DNA of 63,227 nt from Sphingomonas sp. (GTDB lineage: Bacteria; Pseudomonadota; Alphaproteobacteria; Sphingomonadales; Sphingomonadaceae). Each line of letters opens with the position of its first letter. Position 1 is the stretch's first letter. Below the pieces are notes generated by a model. It saw only the letters and a program-made list of their open reading frames with translations, did no database searches and was not told the DNA's origin. Below, in pieces: positions 53,134 through 61,357 of the stretch. The stretch is from NCBI GenBank assembly GCA_025935515.1, contig JAICVC010000001.1:1-63227 (forward strand), given 5' to 3'. Made by a program: the position numbers and the translations under genes.

Positions 53134-53588
53134 GCGTTGTTGCCCGCCTCGAAGAGCAGGCGCTTCAGCCCGAGCAGGAGCTCGCGGCGCTGCTCGAGCA
53201 GGCGACGGGCGACGGGGCAGTGGTCAGCTTTACCGGAATCGCACGGCCCGGGTCGGAAGGCGGCGAGGCCGTCCACGGGCTCGTGCTCGAGCACCATCCC
53301 ACGCTCACCCTACAATCGCTCGAAGATATTGCCGTCGAGGCCGCCGCGCGGTTCGACATCAGCCATGTGCGCGTCGTCCACCACTGCGGCGACATTGCCG
53401 CCGGCGAGCCGATCGTCTTTGCCGGCGCGGCAGCGCTCCATCGCCGGGCCGCCTTCGAGGCTGTCGATTACCTCATGGACCGGCTGAAGACGGAGGCGGT
53501 GTTCTGGAAGCGCGAGATCGGCGAGGACGGATCGGAATGGATCGAACCGACCGAAGCCGATTATGCCGCCCGCGAACGCTGGGACTGA
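53130..53588 (+). CDS. moaE: molybdopterin synthase catalytic subunit MoaE
   Basis: 152-aa catalytic subunit that inserts two sulfurs into cyclic pyranopterin monophosphate. Typical marks: AVVSFTGIARPG, VHGLVLEHHPTLTLQSLEDIA, VRVVHHCGDIAAGEPIVFAGAAALHRRAAFEAVDYLMDRLKTEAVFWKREI, with the catalytic Lys in LKTEAVFWKRE. It is coupled to moaD and followed by moaB after 3 bp. Confidence 0.95.
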   Translation: MSVVARLEEQALQPEQELAALLEQATGDGAVVSFTGIARPGSEGGEAVHGLVLEHHPTLTLQSLEDIAVEAAARFDISHVRVVHHCGDIAAGEPIVFAGAAALHRRAAFEAVDYLMDRLKTEAVFWKREIGEDGSEWIEPTEADYAARERWD

Positions 53589-53591
53589 AGC

Positions 53592-54128
53592 ATGGCCGGG
53601 ATCGACGAGAGCCTGACCTTCCATCCGCTGCGCATCGCGGTCCTGACCGTTTCGGACAGCCGGACGGAGGACACCGACAAGTCCGGAGGCCTCCTCGCGG
53701 AGCGGCTCACCGCCGCCGGCCATGCGCTTGCTGGCAAGCAGATCGTCAGCGACGACGTGGAGGCGATCCGGGCACAGGTCCGCTTATGGGTCGCCGATGA
53801 TGGTGTCGATGTGATCATCTCGACCGGTGGCACCGGCTTCGCGCCGCGCGACGTCACGCCAGAGGCGGTGAAGCCCTTGTTCCGGCGGGAGATGGACGGC
53901 TTCTCGGTGCTCTTCCACCAGGCAAGCTATGGCACCGTGGGCTTCTCCACCCTGCAGTCGCGCGCCTGCGCCGGCCAGATCGAAGAGACCTTCGTCTTCT
54001 GCCTGCCCGGCAGCACCGGCGCCTGCCGCGACGGGTGGGACCTGGTGCTCAGATATGAGCTCGACAGCCGTTACCGACCCTGCTCGCTCGCTGGTCAGGT
54101 CCCGCGCCTCAGGCGCCTTTGCGCATGA
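53592..54128 (+). CDS. moaB: molybdenum cofactor biosynthesis protein MoaB
   Basis: 178-aa MoaB/Mog family protein (molybdopterin adenylylation). Signature VLTVSDSRTEDTDKSGGLL, VIISTGGTGFAPRDVTPEAV, GFSVLFHQASYGTVGFSTLQSRACAG and FCLPGSTGACRDGWDLVLRYELDSRYRPCSL, the last being typical of MoaB. Its stop overlaps the moaC start. Confidence 0.93.
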   Translation: MAGIDESLTFHPLRIAVLTVSDSRTEDTDKSGGLLAERLTAAGHALAGKQIVSDDVEAIRAQVRLWVADDGVDVIISTGGTGFAPRDVTPEAVKPLFRREMDGFSVLFHQASYGTVGFSTLQSRACAGQIEETFVFCLPGSTGACRDGWDLVLRYELDSRYRPCSLAGQVPRLRRLCA

Positions 54129-54601
54129 GCCGTTTGAGCCATCTCGACGAAAGCGGGCGCGCGCGGATGGTCGATGTATCGGACAAGGAGGCGACGGCCC
54201 GGACTGCGACCGCGGCGGGAACCCTCACCTGCCTGCCGCAAACACTCGAACAAGTGCGCGCGGGCAAGGGGCCCAAAGGCTCGGTCATTCAGACCGCCGA
54301 ACTCGCGGGGGTCATGGGTGCCAAGCGCACCGCCGAACTCATCCCGCTATGCCATCCGCTGCCGCTCACCAAGGTCGAGGTCCGGATCGAGATCGATGAC
54401 TCTCTGCCCGGCTTTCGAGCCACGTCGGAACTCCGCACCAAAGCCGTCACTGGCGTCGAGATGGAAGCACTGACCGCTGTCTCGATTGCCTGCCTCACCC
54501 TGTTCGACATGCTCAAGGCAATCGACCGGACGATGATCATCGGCGGGATCGTGGTCACGTCCAAGACAGGCGGCAAATCGGACGACTGGCAGCGGACATG
54601 A
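54125..54601 (+). CDS. moaC: cyclic pyranopterin monophosphate synthase MoaC
   Basis: 158-aa enzyme acting just after MoaA. Conserved LSHLDESGRARMVDVSDKEATARTATAAG, GSVIQTAELAGVMGAKRTAELIPLCHPLPLTKV (cofactor region) and TGVEMEALTAVSIACLTLFDMLKAIDRTMIIGGIVVTSKTGGKSDDW. ATG at 54125 was chosen. It overlaps the moeA start as ATGA. Confidence 0.95.
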   Translation: MSRLSHLDESGRARMVDVSDKEATARTATAAGTLTCLPQTLEQVRAGKGPKGSVIQTAELAGVMGAKRTAELIPLCHPLPLTKVEVRIEIDDSLPGFRATSELRTKAVTGVEMEALTAVSIACLTLFDMLKAIDRTMIIGGIVVTSKTGGKSDDWQRT

Positions 54602-55785
54602 TCAGTTTCGACGAGGCGGTCGAGCTCATCCGCTCGGCCGCCAAACCGCTCGGGACGGAGACGGTCACAATAGTGGAGGCCGCTGGCCGGGTGCTTGCCA
54701 ACCCCGTCGTCGCGCAGATCGATTCGCCGCGCTCGGACGTGTCGGCAATGGACGGCTATGCAGTACGCGAAGCGGACCTCGACAGTCTGCCTGCGTCGCT
54801 GAAAGTCATCGGCGAATCCTTTGCCGGATCCGGCTTCGATGGGTCGGTCTCCCCGGGCGCCTGCGTCCGAATCTTCACCGGTGCACCCGTTCCTTCGGGC
54901 GCCGACCGTGTCGTGATGCAGGAAAATGTGCGGCGCGAGGGTGATCTGGAGATCATCGATGAACAACCTGGTTCCGCGTCGCAGGTCCGCAGACGCGGCT
55001 CCGATTTCGCAACCGGCGACGAGCTACTTGCCGCCGGACGCCGGATCGATCCCCGCGCCATCGTCGCAGCTGCCGCCGCCGACCTGGCTGAGCTGGAAGT
55101 CTATCGCCGACCACGCCTGCATATCCTCAGCACGGGCGACGAGCTTGCCCAGCCTGGAACGGCTCGGAGCCGGGCCCACGCGATTCCGGAAAGCGTGTCG
55201 CTCGGCGTGGCCGCCCTCGCCGAGCAATGGGGAGCCGAGTGTCTTGGGCGAACCTGCCTGCGCGACGACCTGCATTCAATGGAGTCGGCCGCTGCAGCCG
55301 CGCTCAACGCCGCAGAGGTGATCGTGGTGACCGGCGGAGCGTCGGTGGGCGAAAAGGATTTCGCGAAGGCGATGTTCGAGCCGCTCGGGCTCGAGCTGGT
55401 CTTTTCCAAGGTCTCGATCAAGCCCGGAAAGCCGGCATGGCTCGGCCGTGTCGGCGAGAAGCTTGTCATGGGCCTCCCTGGCAACCCCACTTCGGCGCTG
55501 GTCACCGCCCGGCTCTTTCTCGCGCCGGTTCTCGCGGGATTGACGGGCGCACCGATCGAACGGGCTCTCGCATGGCGACGCATCCCCCTTGCCTCCCCGC
55601 TTGGCGATTGCGGCGCGCGAGAGACGTTCCACCGGGCCCGGCTCCTTAGCGGCGCCGCCGAAATCCTCTCATTCCAGGATTCGAGCGCGCAGAAGGCACT
55701 CGCCCAAGCCGACCTGCTCGTCCGCCAGCGCGCGAATGCGCGGGCGATGCCCCCCGGCGAGCTTGTCGAGTTTCTCGACTTTTAG
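54598..55785 (+). CDS. moeA: molybdopterin molybdenumtransferase MoeA
   Basis: 395-aa enzyme that inserts molybdenum into adenylylated molybdopterin. N-terminal region SFDEAVELIRSAAKPLGTETVTIVEAAGRVLANPVVAQIDSPRSDVSAMDGYAVREADL; RIFTGAPVPSGADRVVMQE; STGDELAQPG; TGGASVGEKDFAKAMFEPLGLELVFSKVSIKPGKPAWLGRVGEKLVMGLPGNPTSALV. Last gene of the moa operon; the next gene is convergent. Confidence 0.94.
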   Translation: MISFDEAVELIRSAAKPLGTETVTIVEAAGRVLANPVVAQIDSPRSDVSAMDGYAVREADLDSLPASLKVIGESFAGSGFDGSVSPGACVRIFTGAPVPSGADRVVMQENVRREGDLEIIDEQPGSASQVRRRGSDFATGDELLAAGRRIDPRAIVAAAAADLAELEVYRRPRLHILSTGDELAQPGTARSRAHAIPESVSLGVAALAEQWGAECLGRTCLRDDLHSMESAAAAALNAAEVIVVTGGASVGEKDFAKAMFEPLGLELVFSKVSIKPGKPAWLGRVGEKLVMGLPGNPTSALVTARLFLAPVLAGLTGAPIERALAWRRIPLASPLGDCGARETFHRARLLSGAAEILSFQDSSAQKALAQADLLVRQRANARAMPPGELVEFLDF

Positions 55786-55792
55786 CCCCGGC

Positions 55793-56533
55793 TCATGTGA
55801 ACAGCAGCTTGGCGCCGGCAATCGTCAGGACCAGGCCGAGCGTCCGCAAAAGCCATGGACGCGGCAGCCGCTCGACCCCGAGCCACGTCCCAATCACCGC
55901 GCCGCCAGCCACCGACAGCAGGAAGATCGGGAGCTCGTGCGGCAAATGGCCGACCGATGCGGCGTTCCCGGCGAGGCCGGCCGCGGAGTTGAGGAAGATG
56001 AAGGCGGAAACCACACCGGAGGTGCGACGGGGCTCCTCCCACGCCATCAGGATGATCAGCGGGCTGAGGAAAATACCGCCGCCCGTTCCGGTAAGACCTG
56101 CAAGCAGGCCCAGCACTGCGCCTGCTGGAAGCGTGATCCACGGCGACGGTGCCTCGACGGGCCTGTCGGCGAGGGCCTTCGGATGCCACAGCAGCCGCGC
56201 CGCGGCGAGCCAAAGCAGGATGCCGACGAGCGGCTTGTAGTAGATCGCGGGCAGATGGATTCCGCCGCCGAGGAAGGCCGCCGGCGTCGCGGTCAGCGCG
56301 AAGGCGAGCACCAGCTTGCCGTTGGTGAGCCCGCGCCGCCAGTAGCGCCACGCCCCGAACCCGGCGACGAGCAAGTTCAGCGCCAGCGCCGTCGGTTTCA
56401 TCGTTTCGGGCGCGACCGAGAACAGGGCCATGGCCGCGATATAGGCTGACGCACCCCCGTGCCCGACGCTGGAATAAAGCGCCGCGCCGAGCGCGAACAG
56501 GATTGCCAGCGCGGCGACAGTCGTCGGGTCCAT
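55793..56533 (-). CDS. TauE/SafE family membrane permease (sulfite/sulfur exporter-like)
   Basis: 246-aa polytopic protein of the TauE/SafE (TSUP) family: ILFALGAALYSSVGHGGASAYIAAMALF at the N-terminus and LGLLAGLTGTGGGIFLSPLIILMAW in the second repeat half, with eight hydrophobic segments. Family members export sulfite or sulfoacetate, or take up thiosulfate. Neighbouring Mo-cofactor genes and the sulfite-oxidase-like enzyme at 6257 make a sulfur role plausible. Convergent with moeA and 28 bp past the end of the moaA gene. Confidence 0.87.
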   Translation of the reverse strand: MDPTTVAALAILFALGAALYSSVGHGGASAYIAAMALFSVAPETMKPTALALNLLVAGFGAWRYWRRGLTNGKLVLAFALTATPAAFLGGGIHLPAIYYKPLVGILLWLAAARLLWHPKALADRPVEAPSPWITLPAGAVLGLLAGLTGTGGGIFLSPLIILMAWEEPRRTSGVVSAFIFLNSAAGLAGNAASVGHLPHELPIFLLSVAGGAVIGTWLGVERLPRPWLLRTLGLVLTIAGAKLLFT

Positions 56534-56561
56534 GTCCAGGCCCTAATGCTGCAGTCAGGGC

Positions 56562-57575
56562 TTAGCCACCGGTGACGCTCATGTGGCGTTCGACTGCCGG
56601 TCTCGCGGCCTCGATCCGAAATTGATGGCCTTTGGGCTTGCCGGCGAGCAGGCGGTCGAGTGCGGCATTTACTGCCTCGGTGCCGCCGGTGCGCAGGAGC
56701 TCACGCAGCTCGACCTTCTGATCATGGCCGAGACAGCCGAAGACGGTGCCGGTCGCCGCCACCCGGATGCGGTTGCAGCCGTCGCAGAAATTGTGGGTCA
56801 GCGGCGTGATCAGTCCAAGGCGGACGCCAAGCCCCTCGACCTCGAAATAGCGCGCGGGCCCGCCCGTGCGCGCCAGCGACGGGATCAACCGGAACTCGCG
56901 TTCCAGCCGGCCCCGCACCTCGCTCAGCGGCAGATAATGCTCGCTGCGGTCCTCCTCGACCTCGCCGAGGGGCATGGTCTCGATCAGCGTCAGGCCATAG
57001 CCCTGACTGGCGCACCAGCGCAGCATCGATGCGATCTCGTCCTCATTGATCCCGCGAAGCGCGACCATGTTGACCTTGATGCTGAGCCCGGCCGCTGCCG
57101 CGGCCCCGATCCCGCCGAGCACCTGCGCGAGGTGGCCGTGACGGGTGATGTGGCGGAACCGCTCGGGATTGCGGCTGTCTAGACTGACGTTGATGCGCCG
57201 CACGCCGGAGTCGAACAGCATCGCCGCATATCTCTCGAGCTGCATGCCGTTGGTCGTCATCGTCAGCTCATCGAGCCCCTTGCCGATCCGCTTGCCGAGC
57301 TCGCCGACAAGCAGCTCAATGCCCTTGCGCACCAACGGCTCTCCGCCGGTGAGCCTGATCCGCCTCACTCCGCGAGCGATGAGGATGTCTGCAAGCCCGA
57401 CCATCTCCTCGAGGTCGAGCACGTCCTTGCGCGGCAGGAAGGTCATCTTTTCCGCCATGCAGTAGCGGCAACGCAGATCGCACCGGTCGGTCACCGACAG
57501 GCGTACATAAGTGATGCGCCGGCCGAAGCCGTCGATCATCGGCTTTGATAGGATTCCGTTGTTACCCAAATCCAC
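56562..57575 (-). CDS. moaA: GTP 3',8-cyclase MoaA
   Basis: 337-aa radical SAM enzyme that starts molybdenum cofactor synthesis from GTP. The SAM cluster cysteines are Cys32, Cys36 and Cys39 (SVTDRCDLRCRYC). The C-terminal cluster is HNFCDGC...GCLG and the protein ends in Gly-Gly (VTGG). GTG at 57575 is given as start; ATG at 57539 (MIDGFGRRITYVRLS) is equally reasonable. An FNR/DNR-like box lies about 40 bp upstream. Confidence 0.94.
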   Translation of the reverse strand: MDLGNNGILSKPMIDGFGRRITYVRLSVTDRCDLRCRYCMAEKMTFLPRKDVLDLEEMVGLADILIARGVRRIRLTGGEPLVRKGIELLVGELGKRIGKGLDELTMTTNGMQLERYAAMLFDSGVRRINVSLDSRNPERFRHITRHGHLAQVLGGIGAAAAAGLSIKVNMVALRGINEDEIASMLRWCASQGYGLTLIETMPLGEVEEDRSEHYLPLSEVRGRLEREFRLIPSLARTGGPARYFEVEGLGVRLGLITPLTHNFCDGCNRIRVAATGTVFGCLGHDQKVELRELLRTGGTEAVNAALDRLLAGKPKGHQFRIEAARPAVERHMSVTGG

Positions 57576-57611
57576 TCCGTCCGACGCCTCGCCGCGGCTC
57601 CCGCGTCATCG

Positions 57612-57625
57612 GTGATTTAGATCAA
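57612..57625. promoter_or_regulatory. FNR/DNR-type binding site between moaA and nnrS
   Basis: GTGATTTAGATCAA matches the CRP/FNR consensus TTGAT-N4-ATCAA in nine of ten fixed positions. The site lies about 37 bp before the moaA GTG start and 96 bp before nnrS. It suggests induction of Mo-cofactor synthesis and NnrS by an oxygen- or NO-sensing FNR-family regulator, none of which is encoded in the window. Confidence 0.65.
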
Positions 57626-57721
57626 GGAGAACGCCGGTTCCAACCGATACCTTCCGACAGATCTAAGCGTTAGGGGCTACGCGCCTTGCCGCCGGGTGAG
57701 CCAGTCTATTAGGGACGAGGC

Positions 57722-58960
57722 ATGCCTGATGACCCGACTGGCGAGCGCATTGTGACGCGCGGCGAGCAAATGCTCGCCTTGCGGCGGCGGCGAATGGCCG
57801 CATCCCACCCTTTCTTCCGCGGCGGCTTCCGCCCTTTCTTTTTCGGCGGCGCTGCATGGGCACTGATCGCGCTGAGCTTGTGGATCGGCTCGCTGACCGG
57901 CGTAATCGGCCTGCCCACGGCGCTCGACCCGCTTGCTTGGCACCGGCACGAAATGCTGTTCGGATTCGTAGGCGCGGTCGCTAGCGGATTCCTGCTGACT
58001 GCGGTTCCCAACTGGACCGGCCGATTGCCAATCGCCGGCTGGCCGCTCGGCGGGCTCTTCGCGCTGTGGGCCGCGGCGCGGCTCGCGCTGCTCTTCTCGG
58101 CCGAGACCGGGCTTTGGCTTGCGGCAATTCTGGACGTCGGCTTCTTCTTCCTGCTCGGCCTGCTGGCGGAGCGCGAGGTGCTCGAGGCCAACAACCGCAA
58201 TTTCCCCGTCGTCGGGATGATCCTGCTGTTGGGCATTGCCGACGCGGTCGACTATCTCGCGACCGTCGGAGTCATTCCGATAGCTGACCTCGGATGGCAG
58301 CTCGCCATATCCATCGTCGTCCTGCTGATCTCGCTGGTCGGCGGGCGGATCATTCCATCGTTTACGCGCAACTGGATGGCGAAGCAGGGAATAGCCACCG
58401 GACTTCCGACCCAACCGGGACGCTTCGATTTGTTCGTGATCGCCGCGACGGCGGTCGCGCTGCTCGCATGGCTCAGCGGACCTGCCGGGACCCCGATCGG
58501 CTTGGTCCTGGTCGCCGCGGCCATCCTCCAGGCAGCGCGCTGGGCGCGGTGGATGGGGTATCGCACGTTCGCCGATCCGCTCGTGCTGGTCCTTCACGTC
58601 GGCTACGCGTGGGTGCCGGTCGGTCTTGCGCTGCTCGGTTTCAGCCTCATGAGGTTGGTGCCACGGAGCGCGGCGATCCATGCGCTGACGGCCGGGGCGA
58701 TGGCGACGATGATCCTCGCGGTCATGACCCGGGCGAGCCTTGGCCACACGGCACGCGAACTCAAGGCCAACTCCGCCACGATCCTCATCTATCTGCTGGT
58801 AACCGCGGGTGCCGTCCTGCGCGTGACCGCGTCGCTTCGGCTGATCGACTACGACATGGGGATTGAGATTGCCGGGCTCGCCTGGGGCGGGGCCTTCCTG
58901 CTCTTCCTGGTCGCGTACGCGCCGATCCTGTGGCGCCCGCGGCTCGGCGAGCAGCGCTGA
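57722..58960 (+). CDS. nnrS: NnrS family haem-copper membrane protein
   Basis: 412-aa polytopic membrane protein with about 12 hydrophobic helices; the NnrS signature PFFRGGFRPFFFGGAAWALIAL and WHRHEMLFGFVGAVASGFLLTAVPNWTGR is visible, along with RNWMAKQG and TRASLGHTARELKAN. NnrS proteins contain haem and copper and protect cells against nitric oxide or nitrosative stress. Expression is typically under NO-responsive FNR-family regulators, matching the box upstream. Confidence 0.92.
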   Translation: MPDDPTGERIVTRGEQMLALRRRRMAASHPFFRGGFRPFFFGGAAWALIALSLWIGSLTGVIGLPTALDPLAWHRHEMLFGFVGAVASGFLLTAVPNWTGRLPIAGWPLGGLFALWAAARLALLFSAETGLWLAAILDVGFFFLLGLLAEREVLEANNRNFPVVGMILLLGIADAVDYLATVGVIPIADLGWQLAISIVVLLISLVGGRIIPSFTRNWMAKQGIATGLPTQPGRFDLFVIAATAVALLAWLSGPAGTPIGLVLVAAAILQAARWARWMGYRTFADPLVLVLHVGYAWVPVGLALLGFSLMRLVPRSAAIHALTAGAMATMILAVMTRASLGHTARELKANSATILIYLLVTAGAVLRVTASLRLIDYDMGIEIAGLAWGGAFLLFLVAYAPILWRPRLGEQR

Positions 58961-58994
58961 CCGAAGCGTCGCTACGTCAGGTCAGTGAAATCAT

Positions 58995-59070
58995 TGGTGA
59001 CCCCTACGGGACTCGAACCCGTGTTTTCGCCGTGAGAGGGCGACGTCCTGGACCGCTAGACGAAGGGGCC
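58995..59070 (-). tRNA. tRNA-Glu (CTC), CCA encoded
   Basis: Cloverleaf can be drawn on the minus strand: acceptor GGCCCCT / AGGGGTC with discriminator A and encoded CCA; anticodon stem TCGCC/GGCGA with loop CTCTCAC, giving anticodon CTC (reads GAG); T-arm ACGGGTTCGAATCCCGT. No integrase or attachment-site repeat is next to it. Confidence 0.93.
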
Positions 59071-59118
59071 ATTGCTGAAGCGAGGGCGCCATATGTGGGC
59101 TTCGCACTGCCTAGTCAA

Positions 59119-59610
59119 TCAGTGCGCGGCCGCCGAAGACCAGTGGATATGGACGATCCTCCAGGTGCTGCCCATTCGCCGCAGGACCATCGTCTCGGTC
59201 GTGGTTCGCTCGACCGGCTTGCCCTTGAAGGCTCCGCTGATCCGGCCTTCGGTCGCGATCCACGCCAGCGTCCCGTCGGAATGGCCCGCGCGGCGCGTGA
59301 CCTGCGACCGAACCGCTTTCGAGAAGGCGGCGTCCGCAGGCAGATGCTTCGCGACATACTCGGCCTTGCTGCGCTCCGCCCCGCCCTCCTCGAAGATCAG
59401 CGCATCGTTCGCGAGCATTGCCGCAGCCGCGGCCGTGTCGCCGCGGCGGAGGGCGGAATGGAAGGCATCGACGATGGCAGCGGGCCCGCGCGCTGATTGG
59501 GCCAGCGTTGCTTCCTGAGCCTCGGCCGCGGCGCGCTGATGAGCGGAGATCGGCGCCGCCAAAAGTGACGTTGCTGCAATGCCGGCCAGACGAACGCCCC
59601 TGAAACGCAT
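59119..59610 (-). CDS. secreted NTF2/SnoaL-like protein (DUF4440 type)
   Basis: 163-aa protein with signal peptide (VRLAGIAATSLLAAPISA) and a cone-shaped NTF2-like fold: GPAAIVDAFHSALRRGDTAAAAAMLANDALIFEEGG, RSKAEYVAKHL, GTLAWIATEGRISGAFKGKPVERTTTETMVLRRMGSTWRIVHIHWSS. The C-terminal WRIVHIHWS resembles DUF4440. A ligand or enzyme role cannot be deduced. Starts 10 bp after the end of the barrel gene and likely belongs to the minus-strand metal-response operon. ATG 59610 preferred to GTG 59613. Confidence 0.78.
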   Translation of the reverse strand: MRFRGVRLAGIAATSLLAAPISAHQRAAAEAQEATLAQSARGPAAIVDAFHSALRRGDTAAAAAMLANDALIFEEGGAERSKAEYVAKHLPADAAFSKAVRSQVTRRAGHSDGTLAWIATEGRISGAFKGKPVERTTTETMVLRRMGSTWRIVHIHWSSAAAH

Positions 59611-59620
59611 CACTGCCCTC

Positions 59621-61063
59621 TCATTCCAGTTTCAACCGAACGAAGGCCATCGCGCCCGTCGGATTGTTTCCGCCGTACAGCGCGGCCATTCCATCGGGAA
59701 CGAAATTGAGCGCGAACAGGCCGCCGGCGCCGATCGACCAGTTCTCGCCAATCCGGAAATCGCGGACTGCGCCCAAGGACACCTTCCCGACCTGAAATGC
59801 GGGCCCATGCTCATCGACATCGAGCAGCTCGCGATTTTCCGTGATTTCCCCGCGCCCGAACAGCGTCCAGCCGCGATGCTTCAGCGACGCCTCGGCGACA
59901 TAGGCATCGTCGTTGTGATGCTCGACGGTCTTGCGCCCCCACGCCAGCGTCCCCGCGAGCTTCCACCCCGGCGCGACCTCGCGCGCGTACAGCAGGCTCG
60001 CCGACCATCGCGTCTGGTCGACCCCAGGCTCGAGCTGCTCGGGATCCTCGAACCGGCCCCAGCTGCCCTGCAGCGCGAGCTCGCGGGTCGGGTTCCAGGA
60101 CAACCGGATCGCGGTCGAATCGAGCGGGCCGGTCTCGAGGTTCCAGCGATGCTGGTCGGGCTCGCGCCCGTTGAACCGGCTGATCTCGAGCTTCACCCGG
60201 TCCAGCACGATCCCGCCGGTCAGCACGCCGAAGCTGATGTGAGTCGAATCGAGCCAGTGATGGCTGATTGGCGCTTCGGGCGAATCCATGATCGCCTCGC
60301 GGTGCATGAAGGCCGGCGGCCCGAACGCCGGCTCGCCAGGCAGGCCCGCGTACAGGAAGACGCTGCTTTTCGGGCCAAGGTTCTGCGCCACCGAGGCCGA
60401 CAGCTCCATGAACAGGTCGTGCGGGTGCTGGCGGTCGATCAGCCGGTCGCTGCCGTTGGCGGTCTCGCCGCTCGCGAGCAGCAGCGGATAGCCGGATTTG
60501 CCCATCAACGGGTCGGGGCTGACCATCGCCTTCAGTTGCAGCGTTCCATTCCCCAGCGGTCTTCGCGCCATGCCCATCAGCATTCCGCTCGCGAATAGCT
60601 TGTCGTCGCCGCGCGCCCCCGATTGATGGTCGTAGACCAGATTGAGCACGCCGTGCGCCATCAGCGTCCAGTCGCCGCTCATCGCGTGCAGCCCCGAGTG
60701 TTGCGAGTTGTCCGGCTGCCACGCGGTGCCCGAAGACTCGCGGGCCATCGAATAAGGCCCGAGCGCGCCGCCCATTTCCATTTGATGGCCCGCATGCGGC
60801 GCCGACGGCGCTGCCATATCCGCCATCGGTGAATCATGCGCCCGCTTAGACGGCGCCTCCGGCGGTTCGGGTTGCGGGGGCGGCGGCATGGTCATACCCG
60901 GCATATGCTCATGTTGCGCGGCCGTAGGCGCCGGCTTCGGCTGTTCGGGTTGCGGGGGCGGCGGCATGGTCATCCCCGGCATATGTTCATGTTGCGCGGC
61001 CGCGGCGGTGGGCAGCGAGGCAAGCGCGAGCGCGCTCGCCGCAACGACAAGGTTCATCTTCAC
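59621..61063 (-). CDS. outer-membrane protein with His/Met-rich N-terminal repeats
   Basis: 480-aa exported protein (signal MKMNLVVAASALALASLPTAAAA). Two perfect-core 26-residue repeats (HEHMPGMTMPPPPQPE) and a further His/Met-rich stretch (MADMAAP, HAGHQMEMGG) lie before a long beta-rich barrel (YDHQSGARGDDKLFASGMLMGM, VFLYAGLPGEPAFGPPAFMHREA, SFGVLTGGIVLDRVKLEISRFNGREPDQHRW, FVPDGMAALYGGNNPTGAMAFVRLKLE). The His/Met repeats suggest binding of copper or a similar metal. No exact family is named. Central gene of the MerR-controlled operon. Confidence 0.82.
   Translation of the reverse strand: MKMNLVVAASALALASLPTAAAAQHEHMPGMTMPPPPQPEQPKPAPTAAQHEHMPGMTMPPPPQPEPPEAPSKRAHDSPMADMAAPSAPHAGHQMEMGGALGPYSMARESSGTAWQPDNSQHSGLHAMSGDWTLMAHGVLNLVYDHQSGARGDDKLFASGMLMGMARRPLGNGTLQLKAMVSPDPLMGKSGYPLLLASGETANGSDRLIDRQHPHDLFMELSASVAQNLGPKSSVFLYAGLPGEPAFGPPAFMHREAIMDSPEAPISHHWLDSTHISFGVLTGGIVLDRVKLEISRFNGREPDQHRWNLETGPLDSTAIRLSWNPTRELALQGSWGRFEDPEQLEPGVDQTRWSASLLYAREVAPGWKLAGTLAWGRKTVEHHNDDAYVAEASLKHRGWTLFGRGEITENRELLDVDEHGPAFQVGKVSLGAVRDFRIGENWSIGAGGLFALNFVPDGMAALYGGNNPTGAMAFVRLKLE
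60865..61002 (-). repeat. 78-bp tandem coding repeat (two units)
   Basis: Units at 60865-60923 and 60943-61002 have a 78-bp period and differ at only a few bases; each encodes HEHMPGMTMPPPPQPE with a short Pro/Ala spacer. Copy number could vary by slippage. Confidence 0.85.
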
Positions 61064-61122
61064 AATTCATCTCCGGTGGAAGCGGGGCGCCCTGAAATGG
61101 ACGCCCCACCCCAATTGCCTGC

Positions 61123-61320
61123 TTACTTGGCGTGGTCGCCGTGCTCGTCGTGCGCGGCATGGCCTTCGTGCTTGGTGGCCATGTCCTTGCAGCAGTCCTT
61201 GCAGCAATCCTTCTTCATTCGGTCATCCTGCACCCGGGCCTGCTCCGCCGCGGGTGCAGCGGGAGCCGGAGCAGCCGGTTGGGCGGCAGCAACCAGCGCC
61301 GCGAAAATCAATGTCATCAT
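61123..61320 (-). CDS. small Cys/His-rich secreted protein
   Basis: 65-aa protein. ATG 61320 was chosen (AGGAG is 7 nt upstream; ATG codons at 61326 and 61317 are close). A short signal (MTLIFAALVAAAQPA) precedes an Ala/Pro linker and a metal-binding tail KKDCCKDCCKDM with CCxxCC, followed by His-rich HEGHAAHDEHGDH. CCxxCC plus His-rich ends suggests a periplasmic metal scavenger or chaperone; no family known to me. Confidence 0.72.
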   Translation of the reverse strand: MMTLIFAALVAAAQPAAPAPAAPAAEQARVQDDRMKKDCCKDCCKDMATKHEGHAAHDEHGDHAK

Positions 61321-61357
61321 TGTCATTCTCCTGAGTTCGAAAATTGCGTTCGAGGTC

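Noticed and set aside
57677..58747. Minus-strand frame of 356 codons
   Set aside because: Antisense of nnrS, rich in Gln/Arg/Glu and lacking a domain.
58995..59070. tRNA-Glu as an integration site of a genomic island carrying the virB operon
   Set aside because: No integrase, no partial tRNA repeat and ordinary genes (moa, nnrS) lie between; no sign of an island boundary.
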